This document shows, piece by piece, positions 17,339-25,820 of a stretch of DNA of 64,000 bases. Source of the stretch: Novosphingobium sp. 28-62-57 (GTDB taxonomy: Bacteria > Pseudomonadota > Alphaproteobacteria > Sphingomonadales > Sphingomonadaceae); NCBI GenBank assembly GCA_002256985.1, contig NCGO01000001.1, positions 372,001 through 436,000 on the forward strand, given 5' to 3'. A program made the position numbers and the translations under genes. Under the pieces are notes generated by a model. It was not told where the DNA came from and did not search any database. It worked only from the letters and a program-made list of their open reading frames with translations. Numbering within the stretch: the stretch's first letter is position 1; each line of letters starts with the position of its first letter.

Positions 17339-18175
17339 TCACCGCGCGGCTTTGAACCCGAGGAACTTGGCCAGACCCATTGCTGCAGCAACATGGCCCG
17401 CGCGGTTGGGGTGGACCGGGATGCCATCTCCGGCCGGAGCCGTCAGGCCATTGCTCCATGGACTGGCTGCACAAGGACCATGCGTCTTTGACAGGGTGGA
17501 AAAACGAAACACCTCTGCGCCTTCCTTGCGAGCAACCTGTGCCGTCATGCGCGCCAGGCGTTTTGCCGCAGCCCGGTTCTGCTCCATGCGCTGCGGTGTG
17601 ATGGCCATGGCGGTGCAGGTGCCCTTTGGTGGCAGCACCGTGATGTAATCAACAATGACAATTCGTGCCTCAGGCGCGCGCTTGCGCACATCGCGCACGA
17701 TCTGGCCCATCCGGTCTTCGTTGGCCTGCCATTCCGCCTCGCCGATCTCCCGCCATTTCTGGCACCGGGCGTCCGGCTTTTCCATCAATTCGCAAGCCGC
17801 AGCAAAGATATTGCCGACAAAGTTCACATCATTGCCGCCAATCGTGATCGTCACCAGCCGGGTGCCGGCGGTCACGCTCTCGATCTGCGGCGGCACTTCG
17901 TTCCATGGGCCGAGCACATGCTGCGTGGTCGCTCCGCTGCACGTGGCGTCAACAAGGCCAAGCTTGAGCTGCTTTGCCAGCAGATTGGGGTAGTTCAGCG
18001 TACCCCGACCGCAGCGGTCGGGCGAACCCGGCGTGTTCGGGCCAACCCCCGGACCAGCCGCAAACGAACTGCCCATGGCCACATAGCGGGCACCTTCGGG
18101 CAAGGGTGCAGGCTTGGCCATGGCAGGCGAGGTGGCCAGTGCCAAAAGGGCCAGTGAACCCCAAAAACGCTGCAT
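17339..18175 (-). CDS. Secreted SGNH/GDSL hydrolase
   Basis: A 278-residue secreted esterase/lipase. The first 20 residues form a signal peptide ending AMA-KP. Block I is MGSSFAAGPG (S37 as likely nucleophile; GSS replaces GDS, as in several actinobacterial lipases). Block III is IGGND and block V HPNRAG. The ATG at 18175 shares one base with the era stop (TGATG), so translation is coupled and this start is preferred over upstream in-frame codons inside era. It is the last gene of lepB-rnc-era. Six cysteines in the mature part suggest disulfides. Confidence 0.87.
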   Translation of the reverse strand: MQRFWGSLALLALATSPAMAKPAPLPEGARYVAMGSSFAAGPGVGPNTPGSPDRCGRGTLNYPNLLAKQLKLGLVDATCSGATTQHVLGPWNEVPPQIESVTAGTRLVTITIGGNDVNFVGNIFAAACELMEKPDARCQKWREIGEAEWQANEDRMGQIVRDVRKRAPEARIVIVDYITVLPPKGTCTAMAITPQRMEQNRAAAKRLARMTAQVARKEGAEVFRFSTLSKTHGPCAASPWSNGLTAPAGDGIPVHPNRAGHVAAAMGLAKFLGFKAAR

Positions 18176-19080
18176 CACTTGACCCATTCCAGCCCGATTT
18201 CTTCGTAGATCTCCTTGGCGTCGGCCCACCGCTCGTCCACCTTCACATGCAGGAACAGGTGCACCTTGGTGTCGAGCAATTGCGCCAGCTCCTTACGCGC
18301 TGCTTCGCCGATGGCCTTGATTTTCGCGCCGCCCTTGCCCAGCACGATGGGCCGCTGCGTTTCGCGCGCGATCACGATCTGCTGGTGGATTTCGATCGAG
18401 CCATCCTTGCGCGTCAGATACTTCTCGGGACGGACCGTGCTGTCATAGGGCAGTTCATCGTGCAACTGGCGATACAACTGCTCGCGCGTGATCTCCGCTG
18501 CCAGCAACCGCTCACTGGCGTCTGACACCTGATCTTCGGGATAGTGCCAGGCAGCCACCGGCATCAATTCGGCCAGCCGTGTTTTGAGTTCCGGCACGCC
18601 ATCACCGGTCAGTGCGGAAACAAAGAATATCTCGTCAAACTCCGCCTCTTGCGACAGCGCCTCGGCCGCGATCAGCAGCGGCTCCTTGGGCGTAGAATCG
18701 ACCTTGTTGAGCACCAGAATCTTGCGCTCGGGCCGCGTTTTCAGCGTGGCCAGAATGGGATCAAGGTAATCGCGCTTCTTCTTGCGCGCATCCACCACCA
18801 GCAGGATCGCATCGGCCTCATGCGCCCCATCCCACGCCGCGCTCACCATCGCGCGGTCCAGCCGCCGCTTCGGTTCGAACAGGCCGGGTGTATCGGCCAG
18901 AATGATCTGCGCCCGATCATCTCCAAGGTCCTCCAGCGCAATCCCCATCAGCCGCGCGCGCGTGGTCTGCGCCTTGGCCGAAACGATCGCCACCTTCTGC
19001 CCCACCAGCGCGTTCACAAGGGTGGATTTGCCGGCGTTCGGTGCGCCGAGCACGGCCACGAGGCCACATTTTTCTGTCAT
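18175..19080 (-). CDS. era: GTPase Era
   Basis: A 301-residue GTPase that binds the 3' end of 16S rRNA and aids 30S assembly. The P-loop GAPNAGKST is at 12-20, switch II is DTPG near 63-66 and NKVD lies near 123-126. A C-terminal KH domain includes GKGGAKIKAIG. The length is normal. It lies downstream of lepB and rnc, the classic lepB-rnc-era order, and is coupled to the SGNH hydrolase by a one-base overlap. Confidence 0.97.
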   Translation of the reverse strand: MTEKCGLVAVLGAPNAGKSTLVNALVGQKVAIVSAKAQTTRARLMGIALEDLGDDRAQIILADTPGLFEPKRRLDRAMVSAAWDGAHEADAILLVVDARKKKRDYLDPILATLKTRPERKILVLNKVDSTPKEPLLIAAEALSQEAEFDEIFFVSALTGDGVPELKTRLAELMPVAAWHYPEDQVSDASERLLAAEITREQLYRQLHDELPYDSTVRPEKYLTRKDGSIEIHQQIVIARETQRPIVLGKGGAKIKAIGEAARKELAQLLDTKVHLFLHVKVDERWADAKEIYEEIGLEWVK

Positions 19081-19146
19081 TCGTCCAATTCTTCTGAAAT
19101 TTCGCTGTGACCTTAGGCCAAATGCGCCGCGTTCGCCAGACTGGCC

Positions 19147-19863
19147 TCAGCCAAAGGCTTGCATGAACGCCAGCGCGGCTGCCGTTTCGGCTTCCTGCTT
19201 GCTCGATCCGGTCGCGCTGGCCTCGCCCACGCCCTTGACCTCGACCGAAACGGTGAACCGCACCGCGTGGTCCGGCCCCTCCCGCGCGACCAGCGCATAG
19301 ACCGGAGGCTTGCGCCGGTTGCCCGCTGCCCATTCCTGCAGCGCTGCCTTGGGGTGCTTGCGCTGCCCGGTGCCCGAAGCCATCGGCTGATCCCACAGCT
19401 TGCGCACAAAGGCGCGCGCCGCTTCAAACCCGCGCTCGATGAACACCGCGCCAATCAGCGCTTCCATCACATCGCCCAGAATGTTGTCGCTCTGCGCTCC
19501 GCCATCGTCGCGCGCCTGCTTGCCCAGCCGGATATGAAGGGGCAGGGCGATGGTCCGTGCCACATCGGCGCACGTCTCACGGCTGACCAAGGCATTCAAA
19601 CGCTGCGAAAGCTTGCCCTCGGCCGCATCGCTTTTCTCGTGCAGCCACTCGGCAATCACCAGCCCCAGCACCCGGTCACCCAAGAACTCCAGCCGCTGAT
19701 AATCGCGCGGCTCACCCATCGATCCATGGGTCAGGGCTTCGGCCCACAAGTCTGCACGTGCAGGGGCGCTGCCGGTCAGCTCCGTCAGAAAGGTAAGCGT
19801 CGGTTCGGCAAGCTTGCTCAGAACGTGCCCCCGATCCGCTCCCAGCGTGCTGCGGTGAACCAT
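19147..19863 (-). CDS. rnc: Ribonuclease III
   Basis: A double-strand-specific endoribonuclease that processes rRNA precursors and structured mRNAs. The RNase III signature is RLEFLGDRVLG; the residue after GD is R, where A or S is common. A second acidic cluster, DVMEALIGAVF, supplies the other metal ligands. A C-terminal dsRNA-binding domain starts near KHPKAALQEW. The best ATG is at 19863, overlapping the end of lepB by 46 bases and giving 238 residues. A CTG at the lepB stop codon would give about 223 and fits the domain start better, so the true start is uncertain. Confidence 0.94.
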   Translation of the reverse strand: MVHRSTLGADRGHVLSKLAEPTLTFLTELTGSAPARADLWAEALTHGSMGEPRDYQRLEFLGDRVLGLVIAEWLHEKSDAAEGKLSQRLNALVSRETCADVARTIALPLHIRLGKQARDDGGAQSDNILGDVMEALIGAVFIERGFEAARAFVRKLWDQPMASGTGQRKHPKAALQEWAAGNRRKPPVYALVAREGPDHAVRFTVSVEVKGVGEASATGSSKQEAETAAALAFMQAFG

Positions 19864-20690
19864 GTCCACGGCAGGAACCAGTTGGCGCTGCCATCGGTGG
19901 ACCACATCATGATCGCGGCCCGGCCTACCAGATTTTCCTGCGGCACCAGCCCGATGCCGCCGCCTTCCATCGCCGGAAAACGGCTGTCCATCGAGTTATC
20001 GCGGTTGTCGCCCATCATGAACAACTGGCCCTCGGGCACCACCACCGGCACCGTATCGTCCACTGAACGTGGCCCCAGATCGAGCACGTTGTAGCTTTTG
20101 CCGCCCGGCAAAGTCTCGCGGAACTGCGGGTAATGGCAGGTCTGCCGCCCATCGGCCTCGGTCACCGCGAATTCGGCGGAAAGGCAATCGGTGTTCGGGC
20201 TGACCGGGATGACGAAATCCGCAATCTTCTCCTTGCGCACCATCTGACCGTTCAGATGCAGCACGCCGCCGATCATCTGCACGGTATCGCCGGGCAGGCC
20301 GATCACCCGCTTGATATAGTCAATGTCATTGCCCGGAGGCGCCTTGAAAATGGCCACGTCGCCGCGCTCTGGCTGGCTGGCAAAAATGCGCTTGGGCAGC
20401 AGCGGCGCGCTGAAAGGCAGCGAATACTTGCTGTAACCATAGGGCCATTTTGCCGCGAGAAGGTAATCCCCATTCTCCAACCGGGGCAGCATCGATTCCG
20501 AAGGAATGTTGAACGGCGAGAAGATGAAGCTGCGGAAGATCGCCACCACCAGCACCAGCTTGATCAGGAAGACCGGAAAGCTGTCTTCCTTCGTCTCCTT
20601 CTTCGCAGGGGAAGGGGCAGGAGCCGGACCTACCGGATCGGTGGAAGTCGGCTGGCTGGCGTCGGGCGTGTCGTTCATCGTCGCGGTCAT
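19818..20690 (-). CDS. lepB: Signal peptidase I
   Basis: A 290-residue inner-membrane protease that removes signal peptides from exported proteins. A proline-rich cytoplasmic N-terminus leads to one transmembrane segment near 39-56. The catalytic serine is S66 in IPSESM and the general base lysine K127 in YIKRVIGLPGD. GDNRDNSMDSR forms the conserved C-terminal box. The ATG at 20690 is chosen over the 20744 extension. First gene of the lepB-rnc-era operon and divergent from pgi. Confidence 0.95.
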   Translation of the reverse strand: MTATMNDTPDASQPTSTDPVGPAPAPSPAKKETKEDSFPVFLIKLVLVVAIFRSFIFSPFNIPSESMLPRLENGDYLLAAKWPYGYSKYSLPFSAPLLPKRIFASQPERGDVAIFKAPPGNDIDYIKRVIGLPGDTVQMIGGVLHLNGQMVRKEKIADFVIPVSPNTDCLSAEFAVTEADGRQTCHYPQFRETLPGGKSYNVLDLGPRSVDDTVPVVVPEGQLFMMGDNRDNSMDSRFPAMEGGGIGLVPQENLVGRAAIMMWSTDGSANWFLPWTWFTAARWERIGGTF

Positions 20691-20847
20691 GTTGCCAGCA
20701 GGCCCCTTCGTCAAGTGTGTTGTTTGGATAATACAGCCTGTCAAATACGTTTGCGCAGCTTGCGCAGAGATGAACAGCGCACTTGGAAAGCGCGCCCTGA
20801 CCGGGCATTAGGTGCCTTACGCAGTTGCGAAAAGGATGAGGAAAGAC

Positions 20848-22371
20848 ATGTCGGCAAGCCCAGCAGAGCAATTCTGGACCGCGCTCGAAGCATTGCCCCG
20901 GCCCACCTTGAAGGAGCTGTTTGCCGATTCTGCGCGCCTCTCGCGCTATTCCACCACGCTCGATCTGCCCGGCGGCCCGATCATCTTCGATTGGTCCAAG
21001 ACACACCTCTCGCCCGAAATCGAAGCGCAGATGGCCAGCATTGCCGCTGCGATGGACTTCACCGGCCGCCGCAATGCGCTGATCGAAGGCGAACTGATCA
21101 ACAACACCGAAGGCCGCGCGGCCGAACACACCGCCCAGCGCGGTGTGGGCAAAGAATCAAGCGTCGAGGAAGCCGCAGCCTTCCACGCCCGCATGCAGGC
21201 GCTGGTCGAGGCGATCCACGACGGCGCACTGGGCGATGTGAAAAGCCTGATCCACATCGGCATCGGCGGCTCCGCCCTGGGCCCGGCACTGGCCATCGAC
21301 GCGCTGACTCGCGATGGCGCGAAAGTTGCGGTCCATGTCGTGTCGAACATCGATGGCTGTGCATTGGAAGCGGCGATGAAGGCCTGCGATCCGCAGACCA
21401 CGCTGATCGCGCTGGCCTCCAAGACTTTCACCACCACCGAAACGCTGACGAACGCCAGTTCCGCGCTGGTCTGGCTGCGCGAAGGCGGCGTGTCCGATCC
21501 CTATGGCCGCGTCATCGCGCTCACCGCCGCGCCGGAAAAGGCCGTGGAATGGGGCGTCGATGAAACCCGCGTCCTGCCCTTTTCCGAAACCGTGGGCGGG
21601 CGCTATTCGCTGTGGTCGTCCATCGGCTTTCCGGTGGCCATGGCACTTGGGTGGGAAGGCTTTGCCGAATTCCTCGATGGAGCAGCCGCCATTGACCGGC
21701 ACTTCATCGATGCCGATCTTGCCGAAAACGTCGTGGTCCGCGCGGCCTTTGCCGATCTGTATTATGCGCAAGTGCGCGGCTGCCAGTCGCGCGCGGTCTT
21801 TGCCTATGACGAACGCCTCGCGCTCCTGCCCGATTATCTGCAGCAGCTAGAGATGGAATCGAACGGAAAGCGCGTGCTGGCCGATGGCTCACCGCTTGCC
21901 CGCGCCAGTGCGCCGGTTACTTGGGGTGGCGTCGGCACCGATGCGCAGCACGCCGTGTTCCAACTGCTCCATCAGGGCACGCACCTGATCCCGGTCGATT
22001 TCCTTGCCGTCAAGACGCAAGGGCACGACCTTGATCCGGTCCATCACGAAATCCTGCTGTCGAACTGCTTTGCCCAAGGCGCAGCGCTGATGGCGGGCAA
22101 GGACTCTGAGGATGGCGCACGCGCCTATCCGGGCGACCGCCCCTCGGCCACGATCCTGTGCGAAGACCTGAACCCCGCCACGCTCGGCACGCTGATCGCC
22201 TTCCACGAACACCGCACCTTCGTTTCGGCCGCAATGCTCGGCATCAACCCGTTCGACCAGTTCGGCGTGGAACTGGGCAAGGCTATCGCCAAGCAGATCG
22301 AAGCCGGCGGCGGGGAGGGCTTTGACCCCTCAACCGAGGCGCTGCTGGCAGCGGCCGGGATTGGCGGCTGA
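20848..22371 (+). CDS. pgi: Glucose-6-phosphate isomerase
   Basis: A 507-residue phosphoglucose isomerase interconverting glucose-6-phosphate and fructose-6-phosphate. GIGGSALGPALA and SKTFTTTETL are the conserved phosphate and substrate segments. The signature end, NPFDQFGVELGK, is near the C-terminus. ATG 20848 follows GAGGAAAGA, better than the upstream in-frame start at 20812. An inverted-repeat element lies immediately downstream, before gor. Confidence 0.96.
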   Translation: MSASPAEQFWTALEALPRPTLKELFADSARLSRYSTTLDLPGGPIIFDWSKTHLSPEIEAQMASIAAAMDFTGRRNALIEGELINNTEGRAAEHTAQRGVGKESSVEEAAAFHARMQALVEAIHDGALGDVKSLIHIGIGGSALGPALAIDALTRDGAKVAVHVVSNIDGCALEAAMKACDPQTTLIALASKTFTTTETLTNASSALVWLREGGVSDPYGRVIALTAAPEKAVEWGVDETRVLPFSETVGGRYSLWSSIGFPVAMALGWEGFAEFLDGAAAIDRHFIDADLAENVVVRAAFADLYYAQVRGCQSRAVFAYDERLALLPDYLQQLEMESNGKRVLADGSPLARASAPVTWGGVGTDAQHAVFQLLHQGTHLIPVDFLAVKTQGHDLDPVHHEILLSNCFAQGAALMAGKDSEDGARAYPGDRPSATILCEDLNPATLGTLIAFHEHRTFVSAAMLGINPFDQFGVELGKAIAKQIEAGGGEGFDPSTEALLAAAGIGG

Positions 22372-22385
22372 TTGCAAAAGAAGAG

Positions 22386-22575
22386 GATTTTCGCGCAGAG
22401 GCGCAGAGGGTTGGATTTCAGTATTCACGCGCAGACGCGGAGGCGCGGAGTATAATGAAAGTGCTTACGGCGACCGCGCCGCAGGCCTCACTGTCTGGTC
22501 TCATTCCCTCCGCGCCTCCGCGTCTCCGCGCGAACCAAAAGCTTCTCTGCGCCTCTGCGCCTCTGCGCGAATCTT
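22386..22575. repeat. Nested pair of CGCAGAGG-family inverted-repeat elements
   Basis: The outer arms are 22386-22409 and 22552-22575. They enclose a second element with arms 22424-22450 and 22508-22534 (25 of 27 bases paired), whose repeat has drifted to a CGCGGAGGCGCGGAG form. The inner core contains CTTACGGCGACCGCGCCGCAGGCCTCA-like sequence, comparable to the cores at 6983-7140 and 38842-39005. The whole pgi-gor gap (22372-22670) holds this and nothing else recognisable. Confidence 0.85.
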
Positions 22576-22670
22576 TTAAATCTAACCGCCGTTACCTAAC
22601 GCCCGCCCAAAATCCCCACTGGTCTTGCGCAGGCCCAGACGCCATATGAGCGCCAACCCAAGGAGCACTC

Positions 22671-24029
22671 ATGGCTGACCAGCAATTCGACTACGACCTT
22701 TTCGTGATTGGCGCAGGATCTGGCGGCGTGCGCGCCAGCCGCATTGCCGCAAGCCATGGCGCGCGGGTTGCCGTGGCCGAGGAGTACCGGGTCGGCGGCA
22801 CCTGCGTGATCCGCGGCTGCGTGCCCAAGAAGCTGCTGGTCTACGGTTCGCACTTCGCCGAAGAATTGCAGGACGCCGCCAACTACGGCTGGACGGTCGA
22901 AAAGATGAGCTTCGACTGGCCGACGTTACGTGACGCGGTGCTGAAGGACGTCGACCGGCTCAACACGGCCTACACGAACACGCTCGAAACCAACAAGGTT
23001 GAGCGGTTCCTCGAACGCGCCACCGTTACGGGACCGAACACGGTGCGCCTCGCCTCGGGCCGCGAGATCAGCGCGAAGTATATCCTGATCGCCACCGGTG
23101 CCTGGCCGGTCATGCCCGAATTTGCAGGCAGCGAACATTGCATCACCTCGAACGAGGTGTTCCATCTCGAAACCCTGCCAAAGCGCGTGGTGATCTCGGG
23201 CGGTGGCTATATCGCGATGGAATTTGCGGGCATTTTCAATGCCCTTGGCTGTCACGTAACGATTGTCAACCGCAGCGAGACGATCTTGCGCGGCTATGAT
23301 GAATCGTTGCGCGACCGGTTGCTGCAGATCACGATGGCGCGCGGCATCGAGTACAAGTTCAATTGCCCGTTTGATCGCGTGGAAAAGCGCGAGGACGGCT
23401 CGCTCGATGTTTATGTTGGCAAACAGCCCGATCCGATCCGCGCAGATGTCGTGCTGGTCGCCACGGGCCGCCGCCCCAAGACCGACGGCCTTGGCCTCGA
23501 AACCGCCGGGATCGAACTGGGTGCGCAGGGCGAAGTGCCGGTGGACGATCACGGAAAAACCAGCTGCGACAGTATCTACGCGGTTGGTGACGTAACGGAC
23601 CGCGTCCAGCTTACCCCCATCGCCATCCGCGAAGGTCACGCCTTTGCCGACCGCGTGTTTGGCGGCAAGGATACCTCGGTCAATTATGACGCCATCCCCA
23701 GCGCCGTCTTCTCGCAACCACCGCTGGCGGGCGTCGGCCTGACCGAAAGCCAAGCGCGGCAGGCCTTTGGCGGGAATGTGAAGGTCTATTCCTCGGACTT
23801 CCGCCCGATGAAGAACATCTTCGGCCACCGGCCAGAGCGCGGCCTCTACAAGATGATCGTCGAAGCCACGACCGAGAAGGTGCTGGGCATCCACATGATC
23901 GGCCCAGACAGCCCCGAAATCCTTCAGGCGGCGGCCATTGCGGTGAAAGCGGGCCTGACCAAGCAGGACTTTGACGATACCGTTGCGCTGCACCCATCGA
24001 TGGCCGAAGAACTCGTGCTGATGCGCTGA
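22671..24029 (+). CDS. gor: Glutathione-disulfide reductase
   Basis: A 452-residue FAD/NADPH disulfide reductase. FAD-binding GAGSGGVRASR is near 14-24 and the redox-active pair C45/C50 lies in GTCVIRGC. A second nucleotide loop, GGGYIAMEFAG, is mid-protein, and the C-terminal dimer domain ends with LHPSMAEE, supplying the catalytic histidine. The enzyme keeps glutathione reduced in the cytoplasm. ATG 22671 has AAGGAG upstream. Paired hairpin sequence between this gene and the convergent molybdoenzyme probably ends both transcripts. Confidence 0.95.
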   Translation: MADQQFDYDLFVIGAGSGGVRASRIAASHGARVAVAEEYRVGGTCVIRGCVPKKLLVYGSHFAEELQDAANYGWTVEKMSFDWPTLRDAVLKDVDRLNTAYTNTLETNKVERFLERATVTGPNTVRLASGREISAKYILIATGAWPVMPEFAGSEHCITSNEVFHLETLPKRVVISGGGYIAMEFAGIFNALGCHVTIVNRSETILRGYDESLRDRLLQITMARGIEYKFNCPFDRVEKREDGSLDVYVGKQPDPIRADVVLVATGRRPKTDGLGLETAGIELGAQGEVPVDDHGKTSCDSIYAVGDVTDRVQLTPIAIREGHAFADRVFGGKDTSVNYDAIPSAVFSQPPLAGVGLTESQARQAFGGNVKVYSSDFRPMKNIFGHRPERGLYKMIVEATTEKVLGIHMIGPDSPEILQAAAIAVKAGLTKQDFDDTVALHPSMAEELVLMR

Positions 24030-24041
24030 TCGGGTTGTAAC

Positions 24042-24101
24042 GTCACGAAAATATCCCGTCGATGCAGTGTCTTATCTGCATCGGCGAGCGAATTTCGTGA
24101 C
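24042..24101. terminator. Nested hairpin between convergent gor and molybdoenzyme genes
   Basis: GTCACGAAA (24042-24050) pairs with TTTCGTGAC (24093-24101). Within it, CGATGCAG (24060-24067) pairs with CTGCATCG (24076-24083). This extended imperfect stem fills most of the 75-base gap. There is no T-run, so termination is inferred from position. Confidence 0.5.
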
Positions 24102-24104
24102 GCT

Positions 24105-24848
24105 TCAGATCCCGGCGAACCACTGGTAGCCGGACCGATCCTCCCAGAATCCGCCGCCACCGCCGTGGAATCCGGCAAGGCTCTCCACCGCTTCGATGCG
24201 CATCACGAACTTGGCCTGCTTGTACCCCAGCGCGCGCTCCACGCGCAGGCGGATTGGGGCACCGTGGCCGATGGGCAGGGGCTGGCCGTTCATCGTGTGG
24301 GCAAGGATCGTCTGGGGGTGCAGGGCATCGATCATGTCGATGCTTTCGTAGTAGGGGACACCTGAGAAATCATCTGCACAATGGAAGACAATGTATTGAG
24401 AAGACGCCATAACTTGCGCCTGCCGCAGGATCAGCCCTAGCGGCACGCCGGTCCATTCTCCGATGGCGCTCCACCCCTCGACACAGTCCTGCCGGGTGAT
24501 CTGGGTGCGCTGCGGCGCGGCGCGCAATTGGGCGAGGGACAGGCTGAAGGGCCGCGCTACCTTGCCGCCGATCTCCAGTTTCCAATCGGTAAAGTTACTG
24601 GCCGCATGGCGCAAGTATTCTGCCGATGTGGCAGTGCTGTTTCCATTAACCCGGAAGCGGGGGGAAAGGTCGGCGCGGGTGAACTCGGGGGCCAGCGCGT
24701 TACGGTCTGTAACGAGACGCTGAGAGGTTAACGTCGCTTTTTCGCCTAAAGTCAGTACCTTGCGAACCGTCGGTGATCGCGTAACGGCGTCGCACCCGGA
24801 AAGGGTTAACGCGCCTACACCAATCAGGGCATTGCGGCGGGAAATCAT
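24105..24848 (-). CDS. Molybdopterin-dependent oxidoreductase, sulfite oxidase fold, lipoprotein/Tat-type
   Basis: A 247-residue protein of the sulfite oxidase/MsrP molybdopterin domain family. C122 in RQDCVEGWS is the expected molybdenum ligand. The N-terminus, MISRRNALIG with LSGC at 16-19, combines a twin-arginine-like start with a lipobox, so it is likely exported folded and perhaps lipid-anchored. It overlaps the preceding cytochrome b gene by four bases. The pair resembles MsrPQ-like or YedY-type systems in which a membrane haem protein feeds electrons to a periplasmic molybdoenzyme. The substrate is unknown. Confidence 0.85.
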   Translation of the reverse strand: MISRRNALIGVGALTLSGCDAVTRSPTVRKVLTLGEKATLTSQRLVTDRNALAPEFTRADLSPRFRVNGNSTATSAEYLRHAASNFTDWKLEIGGKVARPFSLSLAQLRAAPQRTQITRQDCVEGWSAIGEWTGVPLGLILRQAQVMASSQYIVFHCADDFSGVPYYESIDMIDALHPQTILAHTMNGQPLPIGHGAPIRLRVERALGYKQAKFVMRIEAVESLAGFHGGGGGFWEDRSGYQWFAGI

Positions 24849-25690
24849 AATGAATCCTTTCTCGGCTGCGGCAGCCTATACCATCCGGTAAGGATTGATC
24901 GCAGCTCGTTGAAGGGACCTGCCAGCAACACCATCAGAAGATGGATGAAGATAAACGCGCAAAACCCTGCTGCACATAGAAAATGTATCGATCTGGCAGA
25001 CTGTCTTCCGCCAAAAATATCGAGCAGCCACGGAAATGCAGCGTTCAGCGTGGGCGACATCGTCATCCCCGTCAGCACAACCAACGGAATCAAAACGAAA
25101 ATCACGCCGAGATACGCAATCTTCTGCAACGGGTTGTAGGCCTTTGCCGCAGCCCCGGTGGGAAAGCGCAGGCGGGCGTGATCCTTGATGTCATGCCACA
25201 AATGCGCCAGCTTCCGCTCTTGAGGCTTTAGGGCAAGATCGCGTGAGAGGTGTTTGGAAAATATCGAATAAATAACAAAGAGTGTGAGCGAGATGACCAG
25301 CGCCCATGCAAAAAAGAAATGCCACTGCCGCCCTTCGGCCAAGCTGTAATAGTTGGGAATCGTGAACAGCGGCGGGATCGCCTTGGTGGAATAGGGGGTC
25401 AGGCCCAGATAGCCAGTCGTCTCAATCTCGAAACTGCCAAGCCGCAGAAATCCCTCCTGCGCGCGCTTGCCGATCACCAGCCACGCGTGGTCGTAATTCG
25501 CGCCATATTTGCCCCAGTAGAGCCGGGGGTGCGCGTTGAAAATTGTCGCGCCGCTCATCAACAGGGCGAAAATCGTTACGGCATTGACCCAATGCCAGAT
25601 CCGCACGGGCAGGCGGGTGCGATAGACGAGGGTTTCAGCGGCCTGTTCGGACGCGGCCTGTAACGTAACGGGCGATGCGATCACGTCCAC
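24845..25690 (-). CDS. Cytochrome b561/b6-type membrane haem protein
   Basis: A 281-residue integral membrane protein. The first helix carries WHWVNA, and later segments HFFFAWAL, IHFLCA and FIHLLMV supply further histidines that fit two b-haem sites. At least four hydrophobic helices are visible. It probably passes quinol electrons to the molybdoenzyme encoded directly downstream, with start and stop overlapping by four bases. It is larger than the MsrQ family and closer to formate dehydrogenase gamma/NiFe-hydrogenase-type cytochrome b proteins. Confidence 0.84.
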   Translation of the reverse strand: MDVIASPVTLQAASEQAAETLVYRTRLPVRIWHWVNAVTIFALLMSGATIFNAHPRLYWGKYGANYDHAWLVIGKRAQEGFLRLGSFEIETTGYLGLTPYSTKAIPPLFTIPNYYSLAEGRQWHFFFAWALVISLTLFVIYSIFSKHLSRDLALKPQERKLAHLWHDIKDHARLRFPTGAAAKAYNPLQKIAYLGVIFVLIPLVVLTGMTMSPTLNAAFPWLLDIFGGRQSARSIHFLCAAGFCAFIFIHLLMVLLAGPFNELRSILTGWYRLPQPRKDSL

Positions 25691-25789
25691 ATCGAACCTC
25701 CTGTGCAGACCTGCATGGTGCCACGGATCGAAGGTATCTCAAACCGCCAAATGCGGCTGTCACAGAGGCGTTTTGCCGGGTTCGGTGCA

Positions 25790-25820
25790 GCCAGGTGCAT
25801 CTAGGTGCATCTAGGTGCAC
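25790..25820. repeat. Three tandem 10-bp repeats at the crtB stop codon
   Basis: The unit TAGGTGCATC occurs three times in register (first copy begins CAGG, last ends CAC). The last copy contains the crtB stop codon (CTA on this strand). Such slippage-prone sequence could shift the C-terminal end of CrtB between strains. Confidence 0.75.

Noticed and set aside
20133-21563. A 476-codon plus-strand frame across lepB and pgi
   Set aside because: Antisense to lepB and out of frame with pgi; both real genes have full family motifs.
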